Source: JBIIUJ01 sp044340025 (GTDB lineage Bacteria; Pseudomonadota; Alphaproteobacteria; Caulobacterales; Aquidulcibacteraceae). Taken from it: a DNA stretch of 14,903 nucleotides. The position numbers and the translations under genes are program-made. Positions 6,284 through 13,422 of the stretch are shown piece by piece. Each line of letters opens with the position of its first letter. Position 1 is the first letter of the stretch. The notes under the pieces were generated by a model that was given only the letters and a program-made list of their open reading frames with translations, had not been told where the DNA came from and did not search any database. The stretch spans positions 1 to 14,903 of the forward strand of contig JBIIUJ010000059.1 in assembly GCA_044340025.1 (NCBI GenBank), in the 5' to 3' direction.

Positions 6284-7494
6284 GGGCGGCCCATCACCAG
6301 CGTGGCGTTGGTGCCGCCAAAGCCGAAGCTGTTCGACATGACTGTCTCGAGGGTCGTTTCGATGCGCGTGCGCGCGATCGGCAGATCGGCGAACGCCGGG
6401 TCCAGCTCCTCGATATGGGCGCTCTCGCAGGCAAAGCCGTTGTTCAGCATGAGGAGCGAATAGATCGCCTCCTGAACGCCCGCCGCGCCCAGCGAATGCC
6501 CTGTCAGGCTCTTGGTGGACGAGATGATAGGCGCCTTGTCGCCAAAGACCTGGCGCACCGCCTCCATCTCCTTGGCGTCGCCGACAGGCGTGGCTGTGCC
6601 GTGCGGGTTAAGGTAGTCGATCCGGCGCCCGCCGATGGTGGCCATCGCCTGGCGCATGCAGCGCACGGCGCCTTCTCCCGATGGCGCGACCATATCGTGG
6701 CCGTCTGATGTGGCGCCGTAGCCCAGGATTTCGCCATAGATGCGCGCGCCGCGCGCCTTGGCCCGCTCGTACTCTTCGAGCACCAACATGCCAGCACCGC
6801 CCGCGATGACGAAGCCGTCGCGGTTCCTGTCATAGGCGCGCGAGGCCACGGAGGGGCGGTCGTTGTAGCCGGAGCTCATGGCGCCCATGGCGTCGAACAG
6901 AGCCGAAAGCGTCCAGTCCAGCTCCTCGCAGCCGCCTGCAAACATCACGTCCTGCTTGCCCCACGCGATGCTTTCAGCCGCATTCCCGATGCAATGCGCG
7001 CTCGTCGCGCAGGCCGAGCTGATCGAATAGTTCACGCCGCGGATCTTGAACCAGGTGGCCAGCGCCGCCGACGGGCCCGAACACATCGCCTTGGGCACGG
7101 CGAAGGGGCCGATCCGCTTGGGACTGCCCTTTTCGCGCACGATGTCGGCTGCTGCCACGATCGCCCGGGTGGAAGGGCCTCCCGAGCCGACGATGATCCC
7201 GGTCCGCTCATTGGAGACTTCAGCGTCTTCCAGTCCCGAATCGCGGATCGCCTGCTCCATGGCGATATGGCCCCAGGCCATGCCTTCGGACAGGAAACGC
7301 GCCGCGCGGCGATCGACCATCTCCTCCCAAGCGATGGCGGGGGCTGCATGCACCTGGCAGCGGAACCCGTGCTCGGCATAGTCCGGAGCGGCGGTGACGC
7401 CGGATCGCGCCCCGCGCAGGGAGGCGAGCACCTCATTGGCGCTCGACCCGATCGAGGACACGATCCCCATGCCTGTGACCACAACGCGCCGCAT
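6280..7494 (-). CDS. fabB: Beta-ketoacyl-ACP synthase I
   Basis: This 404-residue condensing enzyme elongates acyl-ACP with malonyl-ACP and, in the FabA/FabB pathway, extends the cis-3-decenoyl intermediate to keep the double bond. The thiolase-fold active site is complete: C162 in SSACATSAHCIG, H298 in NPHGTATPVGD, K328 and H333 in GHSLGAAG. The glycine-rich C-terminal SNSFGFGGTNATLV is also present. Length matches E. coli FabB. ATG 7494 is preceded by a GGGGAGA Shine-Dalgarno. It follows fabA on the same strand after 82 bases, the usual pairing for unsaturated fatty acid synthesis. No fabI gene follows; the next gene is the convergent glycosyltransferase, whose stop codon overlaps this one. 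Confidence 0.97.
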   Translation of the reverse strand: MRRVVVTGMGIVSSIGSSANEVLASLRGARSGVTAAPDYAEHGFRCQVHAAPAIAWEEMVDRRAARFLSEGMAWGHIAMEQAIRDSGLEDAEVSNERTGIIVGSGGPSTRAIVAAADIVREKGSPKRIGPFAVPKAMCSGPSAALATWFKIRGVNYSISSACATSAHCIGNAAESIAWGKQDVMFAGGCEELDWTLSALFDAMGAMSSGYNDRPSVASRAYDRNRDGFVIAGGAGMLVLEEYERAKARGARIYGEILGYGATSDGHDMVAPSGEGAVRCMRQAMATIGGRRIDYLNPHGTATPVGDAKEMEAVRQVFGDKAPIISSTKSLTGHSLGAAGVQEAIYSLLMLNNGFACESAHIEELDPAFADLPIARTRIETTLETVMSNSFGFGGTNATLVMGRP

Positions 7495-7523
7495 GCTTTC
7501 TCCCCGGGGTGCGCTTTGTATTG

Positions 7524-7560
7524 CGTCCGAAGCGCGGACGATTGAAGCGGCTTATGCCGC
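7524..7560. repeat. Two small hairpins in the fabA-fabB spacer
   Basis: CGTCCG (7524-7529) pairs with CGGACG (7535-7540) across a 5-base loop. GCGGC (7547-7551) pairs with GCCGC (7556-7560) across TTAT. Neither is followed by a T-run on the coding strand, so they are more likely mRNA stability or processing elements than terminators. Confidence 0.4.
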
Positions 7561-7576
7561 CCCACGGCCGCGTGAT

Positions 7577-8104
7577 CTACATCTTTCCCGCAGCCAACGC
7601 TTCGGGCTTGAACAGACCAACGCGCAAATCCTTGGCCTGATAGATCGGCTTGCCGTCGGCGAGCACGGTCCCATCGGCGATGCCCAGCACGAGCTTCGAG
7701 TTGAAAACCCTTTTCATATCGATCTCATAGCGCACGATCTTCACGTCGGGGGTCACCTGGCCGGAGAATTTCACTTCGCCCACGCCCAGCGCGCGCCCTT
7801 TGCCCGGCGCGCCTGTCCAGCCAAGGAAAAAGCCCACCAACTGCCACATCGCATCAAGCCCCAGGCATCCCGGCATCACAGGATCGCCTTCGAAATGGCA
7901 GCCGAAGAACCAGAGTTGTGGGTTCACATCGAGTTCGGCGACCATCCGACCCTTGCCGTAGGCGCCCCCGTCGGACGCGATCTCCACGATCCGGTCCATC
8001 ATCAGCATGTTGGGCAGGGGCAATTGCGCGTTGCCGGGGCCGAAAAGCTCGCCCTTCCCGCAGGCGATCAGCGCGTCGTAGTCGTAGGATCTGGCTTGGG
8101 TCAT
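7577..8104 (-). CDS. fabA: 3-hydroxydecanoyl-ACP dehydratase/isomerase
   Basis: This 175-residue hot-dog-fold enzyme dehydrates 3-hydroxydecanoyl-ACP and isomerises trans-2- to cis-3-decenoyl-ACP, the branch point of anaerobic unsaturated fatty acid synthesis. The catalytic pair is intact: H70 in GCHFEGDPVMPG and D84 in LGLDAMWQ, at the same residue numbers as in the E. coli enzyme. ATG 8104 (MTQARSYDYD) is chosen on similarity of the N-terminus; a TTG 12 codons upstream lacks support. No Shine-Dalgarno is evident close to the ATG, and a promoter-like element lies so near that the mRNA may have almost no leader. fabB follows on the same strand. The gene diverges from the helicase gene across only 89 bases. 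Confidence 0.96.
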   Translation of the reverse strand: MTQARSYDYDALIACGKGELFGPGNAQLPLPNMLMMDRIVEIASDGGAYGKGRMVAELDVNPQLWFFGCHFEGDPVMPGCLGLDAMWQLVGFFLGWTGAPGKGRALGVGEVKFSGQVTPDVKIVRYEIDMKRVFNSKLVLGIADGTVLADGKPIYQAKDLRVGLFKPEALAAGKM

Positions 8105-8111
8105 GGCAGGC

Positions 8112-8140
8112 GCGATACACCTCGCCGGGCTGTGCGCCAA
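8112..8140 (-). promoter_or_regulatory. Candidate fabA promoter with near-leaderless start
   Basis: On the minus strand, TTGGCG (8140-8135) and TATCGC (8117-8112) are 17 bases apart. Only 7 bases separate the -10 from the ATG at 8104, so transcription would begin at or next to the start codon. The -10 is weak and the call is tentative. Confidence 0.3.
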
Positions 8141-8158
8141 GCGCCGGCTCTGCGCTGC

Positions 8159-8187
8159 CTGACAGGGCCGATGCTGCAGCCTATATC
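8159..8187 (+). promoter_or_regulatory. Helicase promoter, predicted leaderless transcript
   Basis: CTGACA (8159-8164) is a 5/6 match to the -35. After 16 bases comes CTATAT (8181-8186), or TATATC at 17 bases, a good alphaproteobacterial -10. The ATG at 8194 is 7 bases beyond, where transcription should initiate. No Shine-Dalgarno exists between them. Confidence 0.6.
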
Positions 8188-8193
8188 AGCAGC

Positions 8194-10785
8194 ATGGTTG
8201 GCCTGACGGATCGTGATTGCCGGGTGTGGGCGGTGTTGGGTCCCACCAACACCGGCAAGACGCACTTGGCGATCGAGCGGATGCTGGCGCATCCCTCGGG
8301 CGTGATCGGGCTGCCGCTGCGGCTGTTGGCGCGCGAGGTCTATGACCGGGTGGTCGCCGCCCGCGGGGCGGGCGCGGCTGCGCTTGTGACGGGGGAGGAG
8401 CGGATCTGGCCATCGAGCGCGCGCTATGTGGTGGCCACCGTGGAGGCGATGCCGGTGGCCTCCTCGGCGTCCTTTCTGGCGATCGACGAGATCCAGCTCG
8501 CCACAGACCCAGACCGTGGCCACATCTTCACCGATCGGCTTCTGCGCGCGCGCGGCCAGGCCGAAACCATGTTTCTGGGCTCCGATACGATGCGGCCGCT
8601 GATGCGCGCGATGGTTCCGGGCATGGAAGTGGAGCGCCGCGAACGCTTCTCGAAGCTCAGCTACGCCGGCGCGCGCAAGATCACCAAGCTGCCGCGGCGG
8701 TCGGCGATCGTCGCCTTCTCGGCGGAGGAGGTCTATGCGATCGCGGAGTTGATCCGGCGCCATCGCGGCGGCGCGGCGGTGGTGATGGGCGCGCTCAGCC
8801 CCCGCACCCGCAACGCCCAGGTCGCGCTTTACCAATCGGGCGAAGTGGATTTCCTCGTCGCGACCGACGCGATCGGCATGGGCCTCAACATGGACGTCGA
8901 GCACGTCGCGTTCGCGAGCCTGTCGAAGTTCGACGGCCGCCAGATGCGGCGCCTGCGCGCCGACGAGATCGCCCAGATCGCCGGCCGCGCCGGCCGCTAC
9001 ACGACGGACGGGACCTTCGGCGAGACGATCGATTGCCAGCCGCTCGACCCGGAGACTGTGGATCGGGTGGAAAACCATGCTTTCGAGGCGCAGGAGCGGG
9101 TGTCGTGGCGCACAGCCGCGCTGGCGTTCGACAGCCTGGAGACGCTGACCCACACCCTGGAGGCTGCCCCGCCGTCGCCTGCCTATGCCCGCGTGCGGGG
9201 CGCAACCGATGAGGAAACCCTGCGCCGGCTGGTCGCCAAGGAGGCCGTGCGCGACCGGGCGCGCGCCGAACCGGAGGTCCGCCGGCTGTGGGATCTATGC
9301 CAGCTTCCAGACTTCCGCCGCTCGACGCCAGACGAACATGCCTTTCTGTGCGAAGGACTGTTTCATCATCTGTTCGGGCCGCGCAGCCGGATTCCGGAAG
9401 ATGTGATGGCGCGCGAGATGGCCAAGCTCGACCGGCCGGACGGCGACCTCGAGCAGCTCCATGACCGCCTCGCCCATATCCGCACCTGGACCTACGCCGC
9501 ACAGCGCCCGGACTGGGTGGAGAACGCCGCCCACTGGCGCGAGCGCGCCCGCGCGGTGGAGGACAGCCTCTCCGATCTGCTCCACGAGCGCCTGACCCAG
9601 CGCTTCATCGACAGGCGGACCACAGCCCTGGTGCAGGGGCTGAAGCGGGAGGACGCCGCCTTGATCGCGGTGACGGCCGACGGCGAGGTGTTGCTGGAAG
9701 GCCATCTGGTCGGCAAGCTGACTGGCCTGAGCTTCCGGCCGGATCCGCGCGGGATCGGGCTGGAGGAAAAGGCGCTGAAGGCGGCGCTGCACCGCGCTGT
9801 GCGCCCGGAAATTGCACGCCGGCTCGGCGCGCTGGCGCAGGCCGACGATGCGAACCTGACGCTCGACGATGACGGCCGGCTGCTCTGGGAAGGCTTGTTT
9901 GTCGGTCGGCTCGGGCCGGCGCCGGATCCCTTGCTGCCCCAGGTTGCGCTCCATGGCGGGGAACTGGGTGACGATTCGACCCGACAGCGCGCCCTGGCGC
10001 GGCTGGAGGCCTATGTGGCCGGGCTTGCACGACAGGATCTGGCGCAGCTGCGCGCACTGGAAACTGCAGTGCGCGACGGGGCGCTGCGTGGTCTGGCCCG
10101 CGGCATCGCCTACCGGCTGGTGGAAGGGCTTGGCGCCGTCGAGCGCGAGGCCGTGGCCGACGATCTTGTGGCCCTGTCCAGCGCCGACCGGCGGGCGTTG
10201 CGCAGCCTCGGGGTCCGGTTCGGGCGCTATGCGGTCTATCTGCCAGGGCTGCTCAAGCCCCGCGCGGCGCGGCTTTTGGCGATGCTGCGCTTTCATGGCG
10301 CCGGGCGCGGCAAGGACGGAGCCCGCCCCTTCCTGCCGCCCCCCGGTGCGACCTCCCTGCCTGTGGAGGCCGGCGTCTCACCGCTCGATTACGCCGCAGC
10401 CGGGTATCGGGTGGCGGGCCCGCGGGCGGTGCGGGTGGATGCGCTGGAGGCATTGGCCGAGGCGCTGATGAGTGCGCGCAGCGCACAGGCGTTTGCTCTG
10501 CCGGCTGGGGCGGCAAGCCTGATCGGCTGCCCGGCCGGCGCGTTCGAAGAGGTGCTGCGGGCGCTGGGGTGGCGCAAGGCGAAGAAAGCCGAAGGGGAAG
10601 CGCCCGCCCTGTGGCGGCCGCCGGCGGCCCGCCCAGCCGCCAAACGCCCGGCGCTGCGCTCACGCAACGACATGGAGCGCCGGGGGGAACCTGTTCATTC
10701 GCCGTTTGCCGCTCTTGCGGCACTGGCCGCGCCGGCGTCGAAATCGCCGCGGCGGCGGCGGCGGCCAGCCCGACGGGCGTCGTGA
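8194..10785 (+). CDS. SUV3-like superfamily 2 RNA/DNA helicase
   Basis: This 863-residue protein carries helicase motif I GPTNTGKT (residues 16-23), motif II DEIQ (98-101), motif V VATDAIGMGLNMDV (222-235) and motif VI QIAGRAGR (261-268). The GPTNTGKT and DEIQ forms, and the short distance between the two RecA lobes, are typical of the SUV3 family, the mitochondrial degradosome helicase, and of its alphaproteobacterial relatives. The remaining 500 residues are alpha-helical sequence without a domain I recognise; the last 15 residues are very basic (SPRRRRRPARR), suggesting nucleic-acid contact. Expected role: ATP-driven unwinding of structured RNA, perhaps in turnover or ribosome-related processing (inference). 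ATG 8194 coincides with the predicted transcript start. The TGA stop overlaps the GTG start of the S4 gene. Confidence 0.9.
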   Translation: MVGLTDRDCRVWAVLGPTNTGKTHLAIERMLAHPSGVIGLPLRLLAREVYDRVVAARGAGAAALVTGEERIWPSSARYVVATVEAMPVASSASFLAIDEIQLATDPDRGHIFTDRLLRARGQAETMFLGSDTMRPLMRAMVPGMEVERRERFSKLSYAGARKITKLPRRSAIVAFSAEEVYAIAELIRRHRGGAAVVMGALSPRTRNAQVALYQSGEVDFLVATDAIGMGLNMDVEHVAFASLSKFDGRQMRRLRADEIAQIAGRAGRYTTDGTFGETIDCQPLDPETVDRVENHAFEAQERVSWRTAALAFDSLETLTHTLEAAPPSPAYARVRGATDEETLRRLVAKEAVRDRARAEPEVRRLWDLCQLPDFRRSTPDEHAFLCEGLFHHLFGPRSRIPEDVMAREMAKLDRPDGDLEQLHDRLAHIRTWTYAAQRPDWVENAAHWRERARAVEDSLSDLLHERLTQRFIDRRTTALVQGLKREDAALIAVTADGEVLLEGHLVGKLTGLSFRPDPRGIGLEEKALKAALHRAVRPEIARRLGALAQADDANLTLDDDGRLLWEGLFVGRLGPAPDPLLPQVALHGGELGDDSTRQRALARLEAYVAGLARQDLAQLRALETAVRDGALRGLARGIAYRLVEGLGAVEREAVADDLVALSSADRRALRSLGVRFGRYAVYLPGLLKPRAARLLAMLRFHGAGRGKDGARPFLPPPGATSLPVEAGVSPLDYAAAGYRVAGPRAVRVDALEALAEALMSARSAQAFALPAGAASLIGCPAGAFEEVLRALGWRKAKKAEGEAPALWRPPAARPAAKRPALRSRNDMERRGEPVHSPFAALAALAAPASKSPRRRRRPARRAS

Positions 10786-11147
10786 ACCGGCCCGGGGAAG
10801 TCCGCGACGCTGATCGCGCCCGCATCGATGTGTGGCTTTGGCGGGCGCGATTCTTCAAGACGCGAAGCCAGGCGGCGGAGTTTGTTGCGGCCGGCCGGGT
10901 GCGGTTGTTTCGGGCAGGCGCGATGCGCCGGCTGGACAAGCCCGCCTATCTGGTTGCGGTCGGCGATCTGGTGAGTTTTGCCCGCGATGGGCGCAGCGTT
11001 GCTGTGGTGGTTCGCGCCCTTGGCGAGCGCCGGGGGCCGCCGGCGGAGGCCAGTCTGCTGTTTGAAGAAACGCCGCAGGCGAGCGCGGTTGACGAGCCGG
11101 GCGCGCCCCGCCATGTCAGCGCTCAAAAGCAAGATCGGACGCCATGA
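10782..11147 (+). CDS. S4-domain RNA-binding protein (HslR/Hsp15-like)
   Basis: This 121-residue basic protein has an S4 RNA-binding domain at about residues 12-65 (RIDVWLWRARFFKTRSQAAE, then VAAGRVRLF), with the RxDxWLWxARFxKTR start characteristic of Hsp15/HslR. E. coli Hsp15 binds 50S subunits carrying stalled nascent chains; a ribosome-related role here is inferred. The GTG start at 10782 overlaps the helicase stop as GTGA, and the gene's own TGA overlaps the fdxA start as ATGA. This makes it the middle member of a translationally coupled trio. Longer in-frame starts up to 10569 would only read helicase sequence in the wrong frame. The last 40 residues are low-complexity and probably disordered. 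Confidence 0.88.
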   Translation: MNRPGEVRDADRARIDVWLWRARFFKTRSQAAEFVAAGRVRLFRAGAMRRLDKPAYLVAVGDLVSFARDGRSVAVVVRALGERRGPPAEASLLFEETPQASAVDEPGAPRHVSAQKQDRTP

Positions 11148-11485
11148 CCTACATCGTCACAGACGCCTGCGTGAAGTGCAAATACATGGATTGCGTTGAA
11201 GTCTGCCCCGTGGACTGTTTCTACGAGGGCGAAAACTTCCTCGTCATTCATCCCGACGAGTGCATCGATTGCGGCGTCTGCGAGCCGGAGTGCCCGGTGG
11301 ACGCGATCAAGCCGGACACCGAGGATGAGCCCTCCGGGAAATGGCTGAAGGTCAATTCGGAGTTTTCACGGCTTTGGCCGAACATCACCGTGAAGGGCGA
11401 ACCGCCGGCCGATCGCGAGGACTTCGCGAAAGAAACCGGCAAGTTCGAGAAATACTTCAGCCCGAAACCAGGCGAGGGCTCCTGA
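11144..11485 (+). CDS. fdxA: 7Fe ferredoxin FdxA
   Basis: This 113-residue soluble ferredoxin carries cysteines at 9, 12, 17, 21, 25, 40, 43, 46 and 50. By alignment with Azotobacter ferredoxin I, C9, C17 and C50 ligate the [3Fe-4S] cluster and C21, C40, C43 and C46 the [4Fe-4S] cluster; C12 and C25 are the additional conserved cysteines. The C-terminal extension (SGKWLKVNSEFSRLWPNIT) is typical of FdxA. It transfers electrons to an unidentified partner. The ATG overlaps the S4 gene stop, so it is part of the helicase operon, and an intrinsic terminator follows within 5 bases of the stop. Confidence 0.96.
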   Translation: MTYIVTDACVKCKYMDCVEVCPVDCFYEGENFLVIHPDECIDCGVCEPECPVDAIKPDTEDEPSGKWLKVNSEFSRLWPNITVKGEPPADREDFAKETGKFEKYFSPKPGEGS

Positions 11486-11489
11486 CGGG

Positions 11490-11508
11490 CGACGGAAACC
11501 GTCGTTTT
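11490..11508 (+). terminator. Intrinsic terminator after fdxA
   Basis: CGACGG (11490-11495), loop AAA, CCGTCG (11499-11504), then TTTT (11505-11508). The 6-bp stem with a short T-run begins 5 bases after the fdxA stop and closes the helicase-S4-fdxA operon. The stem is short, so termination may be partial. Confidence 0.6.
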
Positions 11509-11596
11509 CCGGGACAGCGCGCCGAAATGGCCGGAAACCGGGTTAAAGCGCGCGCGCCCTTCACTTTTTAGGAAATTGGTGATAGAGATGAAGGTG

Positions 11597-11620
11597 TCGG
11601 CGCGGCGCCATCCGCGCCGA
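11597..11620. repeat. Perfect 9-bp inverted repeat in the carD leader
   Basis: TCGGCGCGG (11597-11605) and CCGCGCCGA (11612-11620) flank the loop CGCCAT. No T-run follows, so it is not a standard terminator. It lies just beyond an AT-rich stretch (11560-11590) that may hold the carD promoter, so it may form at the 5' end of the carD mRNA. Confidence 0.55.
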
Positions 11621-11671
11621 TCTATCTGTCGGACACTGTCTCGAGGCTCCACTCAACGCTGACCTTGCTGA

Positions 11672-11691
11672 GGCTGACCGTTCGATCAGCC
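11672..11691. repeat. Inverted repeat GGCTGA-N8-TCAGCC upstream of carD
   Basis: GGCTGA (11672-11677) and TCAGCC (11686-11691) are separated by 8 bases. A direct copy of GCTGACC also lies at 11658-11664, 15 bases from the one at 11673-11679. This could be a leader hairpin or an operator. Confidence 0.4.
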
Positions 11692-11741
11692 AAGAGAAGG
11701 TCATTGTCGCTGGAAGCCCGGGGCCAGGAGCGTAAGGCGCA

Positions 11742-12281
11742 ATGAGCACGACTTCCGAAAAAAAGAACTTCGACTTCCAGATTGGCGACCACATCGTTTA
11801 CCCCGCCCACGGCGTGGGGCGGATCACCGGCAAAGAAATTCAAACCGTGGCGGGCATGTCGATCGAGGTCTATGTGATCGCGTTCGAACAAGACCGCATG
11901 ACCCTGCGCGTGCCTGTGCCGCGCGCCAAACAGGGCGGGATGCGCCCGCTCGCGTCCGGCTCCGTGGTCGAAAACGCCTTGAAGACACTCTCCGGCCGGG
12001 CCCGCATCAAGCGCGCCATGTGGAGCCGTCGGGCCCAGGAATATGAAGCCAAGATCAATTCCGGGGATCTGATTTCCATCGCCGAAGTGGTGCGCGACCT
12101 GCACCGCGCATCCGACCAGCCTGAGCAATCCTATTCCGAACGCCAACTCTATGAGTCCGCGCTGGATCGAATGGCGCGCGAAGTGGCTGCGATCGAGAAT
12201 ATCGCGCGCGATGCGGCCGAGACCAAGCTGAAGGAAACGCTGGCCAAGCGGAGCGCTGCAGCAGCGGTCGCGGCCGCCTGA
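11742..12281 (+). CDS. carD: CarD/CdnL-family transcriptional regulator
   Basis: This 179-residue protein begins with the CarD Tudor-like RNA-polymerase-interacting domain (about residues 12-70: FQIGDHIVYPAHGVGRI, then IEVYVIAFEQDRMTLRVPV). An alpha-helical C-terminal domain follows (about 80-165), containing WSRRAQEYEAKINSGDLISIAEVVRDLH, the conserved CdnL helical signature. CarD/CdnL binds the RNA polymerase beta lobe and stabilises open complexes, notably at rRNA and ribosomal protein promoters; it has no sequence-specific operator. An Ala-rich tail ends the protein. ATG 11742 has AGGAG about 10 bases upstream. It has its own leader and a strong terminator, so it is probably monocistronic; rpoH follows. 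Confidence 0.95.
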   Translation: MSTTSEKKNFDFQIGDHIVYPAHGVGRITGKEIQTVAGMSIEVYVIAFEQDRMTLRVPVPRAKQGGMRPLASGSVVENALKTLSGRARIKRAMWSRRAQEYEAKINSGDLISIAEVVRDLHRASDQPEQSYSERQLYESALDRMAREVAAIENIARDAAETKLKETLAKRSAAAAVAAA

Positions 12282-12303
12282 TCGCCGCTCCCAGGCATTC
12301 AAG

Positions 12304-12334
12304 ACGCCCGCCGGCTCCGCTGGCGGGCGTTTTT
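12304..12334 (+). terminator. Strong intrinsic terminator after carD
   Basis: ACGCCCGCC (12304-12312) pairs perfectly with GGCGGGCGT (12322-12330), with further G-U and GC pairs inside and a TCC loop. It is followed by TTTT, C, G and another TTTT. It lies 23 bases after the carD stop and separates carD from rpoH. Confidence 0.88.
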
Positions 12335-12441
12335 CGTTTTGTCCGGACCGATTACAGGCCATGCGGGAGTCATATTTCTGTAAGCGCCCGTGATCCGTGC
12401 GCAGAGCGGCTGCGTAAACATCCCTGACAGACACACGGCAT

Positions 12442-12457
12442 GGGCGGATCACCGCCC
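12442..12457 (+). other. GC-rich hairpin in the rpoH leader
   Basis: GGGCGG, loop ATCA, CCGCCC forms a 6-bp stem ending 29 bases before the rpoH ATG. The palindrome GCGCCGGCGC (12463-12472) abuts the AGGGGA Shine-Dalgarno (12474-12479). These could influence rpoH translation. No confident promoter was found in 12335-12441, although CATATTTCTGTAAG near 12371 is AT-rich. Confidence 0.35.
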
Positions 12458-12486
12458 GGAAAGCGCCGGCGCCAGGGGATGGAAGC

Positions 12487-13377
12487 ATGGCCTACTTCGA
12501 AACCGCCGAAGCCCAACGCGCCAACCGCCGCTTCGTGAAGGAAGCGATGAAAGCCCCCCTGCTGGAGCAACAGCACGAACTCGATCTCGCCCGCCGCTGG
12601 CGTGACGCCCATGACGAAAAGGCGCTCCACGAGCTCACCACCGCCTATATGCGGCTGGTCATCTCGATGGCCGGCCGGTTCCGGAATTATGGCCTTCCGA
12701 TGAGCGACCTCGTGCAGGAAGGCAATATTGGTCTGATGCAGGCGGCGGCGCGGTTCGAGCCCGAGCGCGAGGTGCGCTTTTCCACCTACGCGGCCTGGTG
12801 GATCCGGTCGTCGATCCAGGACTATATCCTGCGCAACTGGTCGATCGTGCGCACCGGCACGACCGCCGCGCAGAAAAGCCTGTTCTTCAATCTCCGTCGG
12901 TTGCGCCCGCTGATCTCGGACACGGGCGACGCCGTCATGACGGCTGAGAACCGCGCGTGGGTGGCCACCGAACTGGGCGTGGATGAAAGCGATGTGGAGC
13001 ACATGGCCTCGCGCCTGTCAGCGTCCGACCGCTCCTTGAATGCGCCGCTGGCCGAAGCTGGCGAGGGTGAATGGCAGGATCTGCTCTCCGATGACCGGCG
13101 CACGCCCGATCAGGAAGTCATGGAAAGCCACGACGGCGCCAAGCGCACCGCCTGGCTTCGCGAAGCACTCAAGGCGCTCTCCCCGCGCGAGCTGATCATC
13201 ATCCAGGAGCGCCGCTTGACCGACGACGGGGTCACCCTGGAAAGCCTCGGCAAGAAGCTGGGCATTTCCAAGGAGCGTGTGCGCCAGATCGAGCATCAGG
13301 CGCTGACGAAGCTGCGCGCAGCGCTGGTGCGCCAGGTCGGCGACCCTGCCGAATTGGGACTGTTGCCGGAAGCCTGA
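12487..13377 (+). CDS. rpoH: RNA polymerase sigma factor RpoH (sigma-32)
   Basis: This 296-residue heat-shock sigma factor directs RNA polymerase to chaperone and protease promoters. Region 2 is clear: YGLPMSDLVQEGNIGLMQAAARFEPE and FSTYAAWWIRSSIQDYIL. The RpoH box QKSLFFNLRRLR (residues 129-140) separates RpoH from RpoD and RpoS. Region 4 has a helix-turn-helix (LTDDGVTLESLGKKLGISKERVRQIEHQAL). ATG 12487 has AGGGGA at 12474-12479. In alphaproteobacteria RpoH is controlled by synthesis and by DnaK/FtsH-dependent turnover; the leader hairpins may add a translational layer. Paralogues are common in the class, so this may not be the only RpoH. The gene is convergent with the exported-protein gene, 45 bases away, with no obvious terminator between. 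Confidence 0.96.
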   Translation: MAYFETAEAQRANRRFVKEAMKAPLLEQQHELDLARRWRDAHDEKALHELTTAYMRLVISMAGRFRNYGLPMSDLVQEGNIGLMQAAARFEPEREVRFSTYAAWWIRSSIQDYILRNWSIVRTGTTAAQKSLFFNLRRLRPLISDTGDAVMTAENRAWVATELGVDESDVEHMASRLSASDRSLNAPLAEAGEGEWQDLLSDDRRTPDQEVMESHDGAKRTAWLREALKALSPRELIIIQERRLTDDGVTLESLGKKLGISKERVRQIEHQALTKLRAALVRQVGDPAELGLLPEA

Positions 13378-13422
13378 GCAAGCGCTCGGCCGCGGCGGCG
13401 TCGCTTCAGACCAAAGCAGAGC

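Noticed and set aside
7918..8193. A 92-codon upstream extension of the helicase frame
   Set aside because: It runs antisense through the 5' part of fabA and translates to low-complexity Arg/Ser/Pro sequence; the promoter and ATG at 8194 explain the start better.
8101..9153. A 350-codon minus-strand frame (and another at 9295-10296) opposite the helicase
   Set aside because: Both lie fully within the helicase gene, whose motifs are intact; neither shows a domain.
11531..11541. CCGGAAACCGG as a second terminator after fdxA
   Set aside because: It has a 4-bp stem only and is not followed by a T-run.
11560..11588. TTCACT-17-TAGAGA as a carD promoter
   Set aside because: Both hexamers are weak matches; the AT-rich stretch is suggestive but not enough to annotate.
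12339..12376. TTGTCC and CATATT as a sigma-70 or sigma-32 promoter for rpoH
   Set aside because: The spacing between them is about 26 bases, far outside the usual range, and no CTTG-type sigma-32 element was found.
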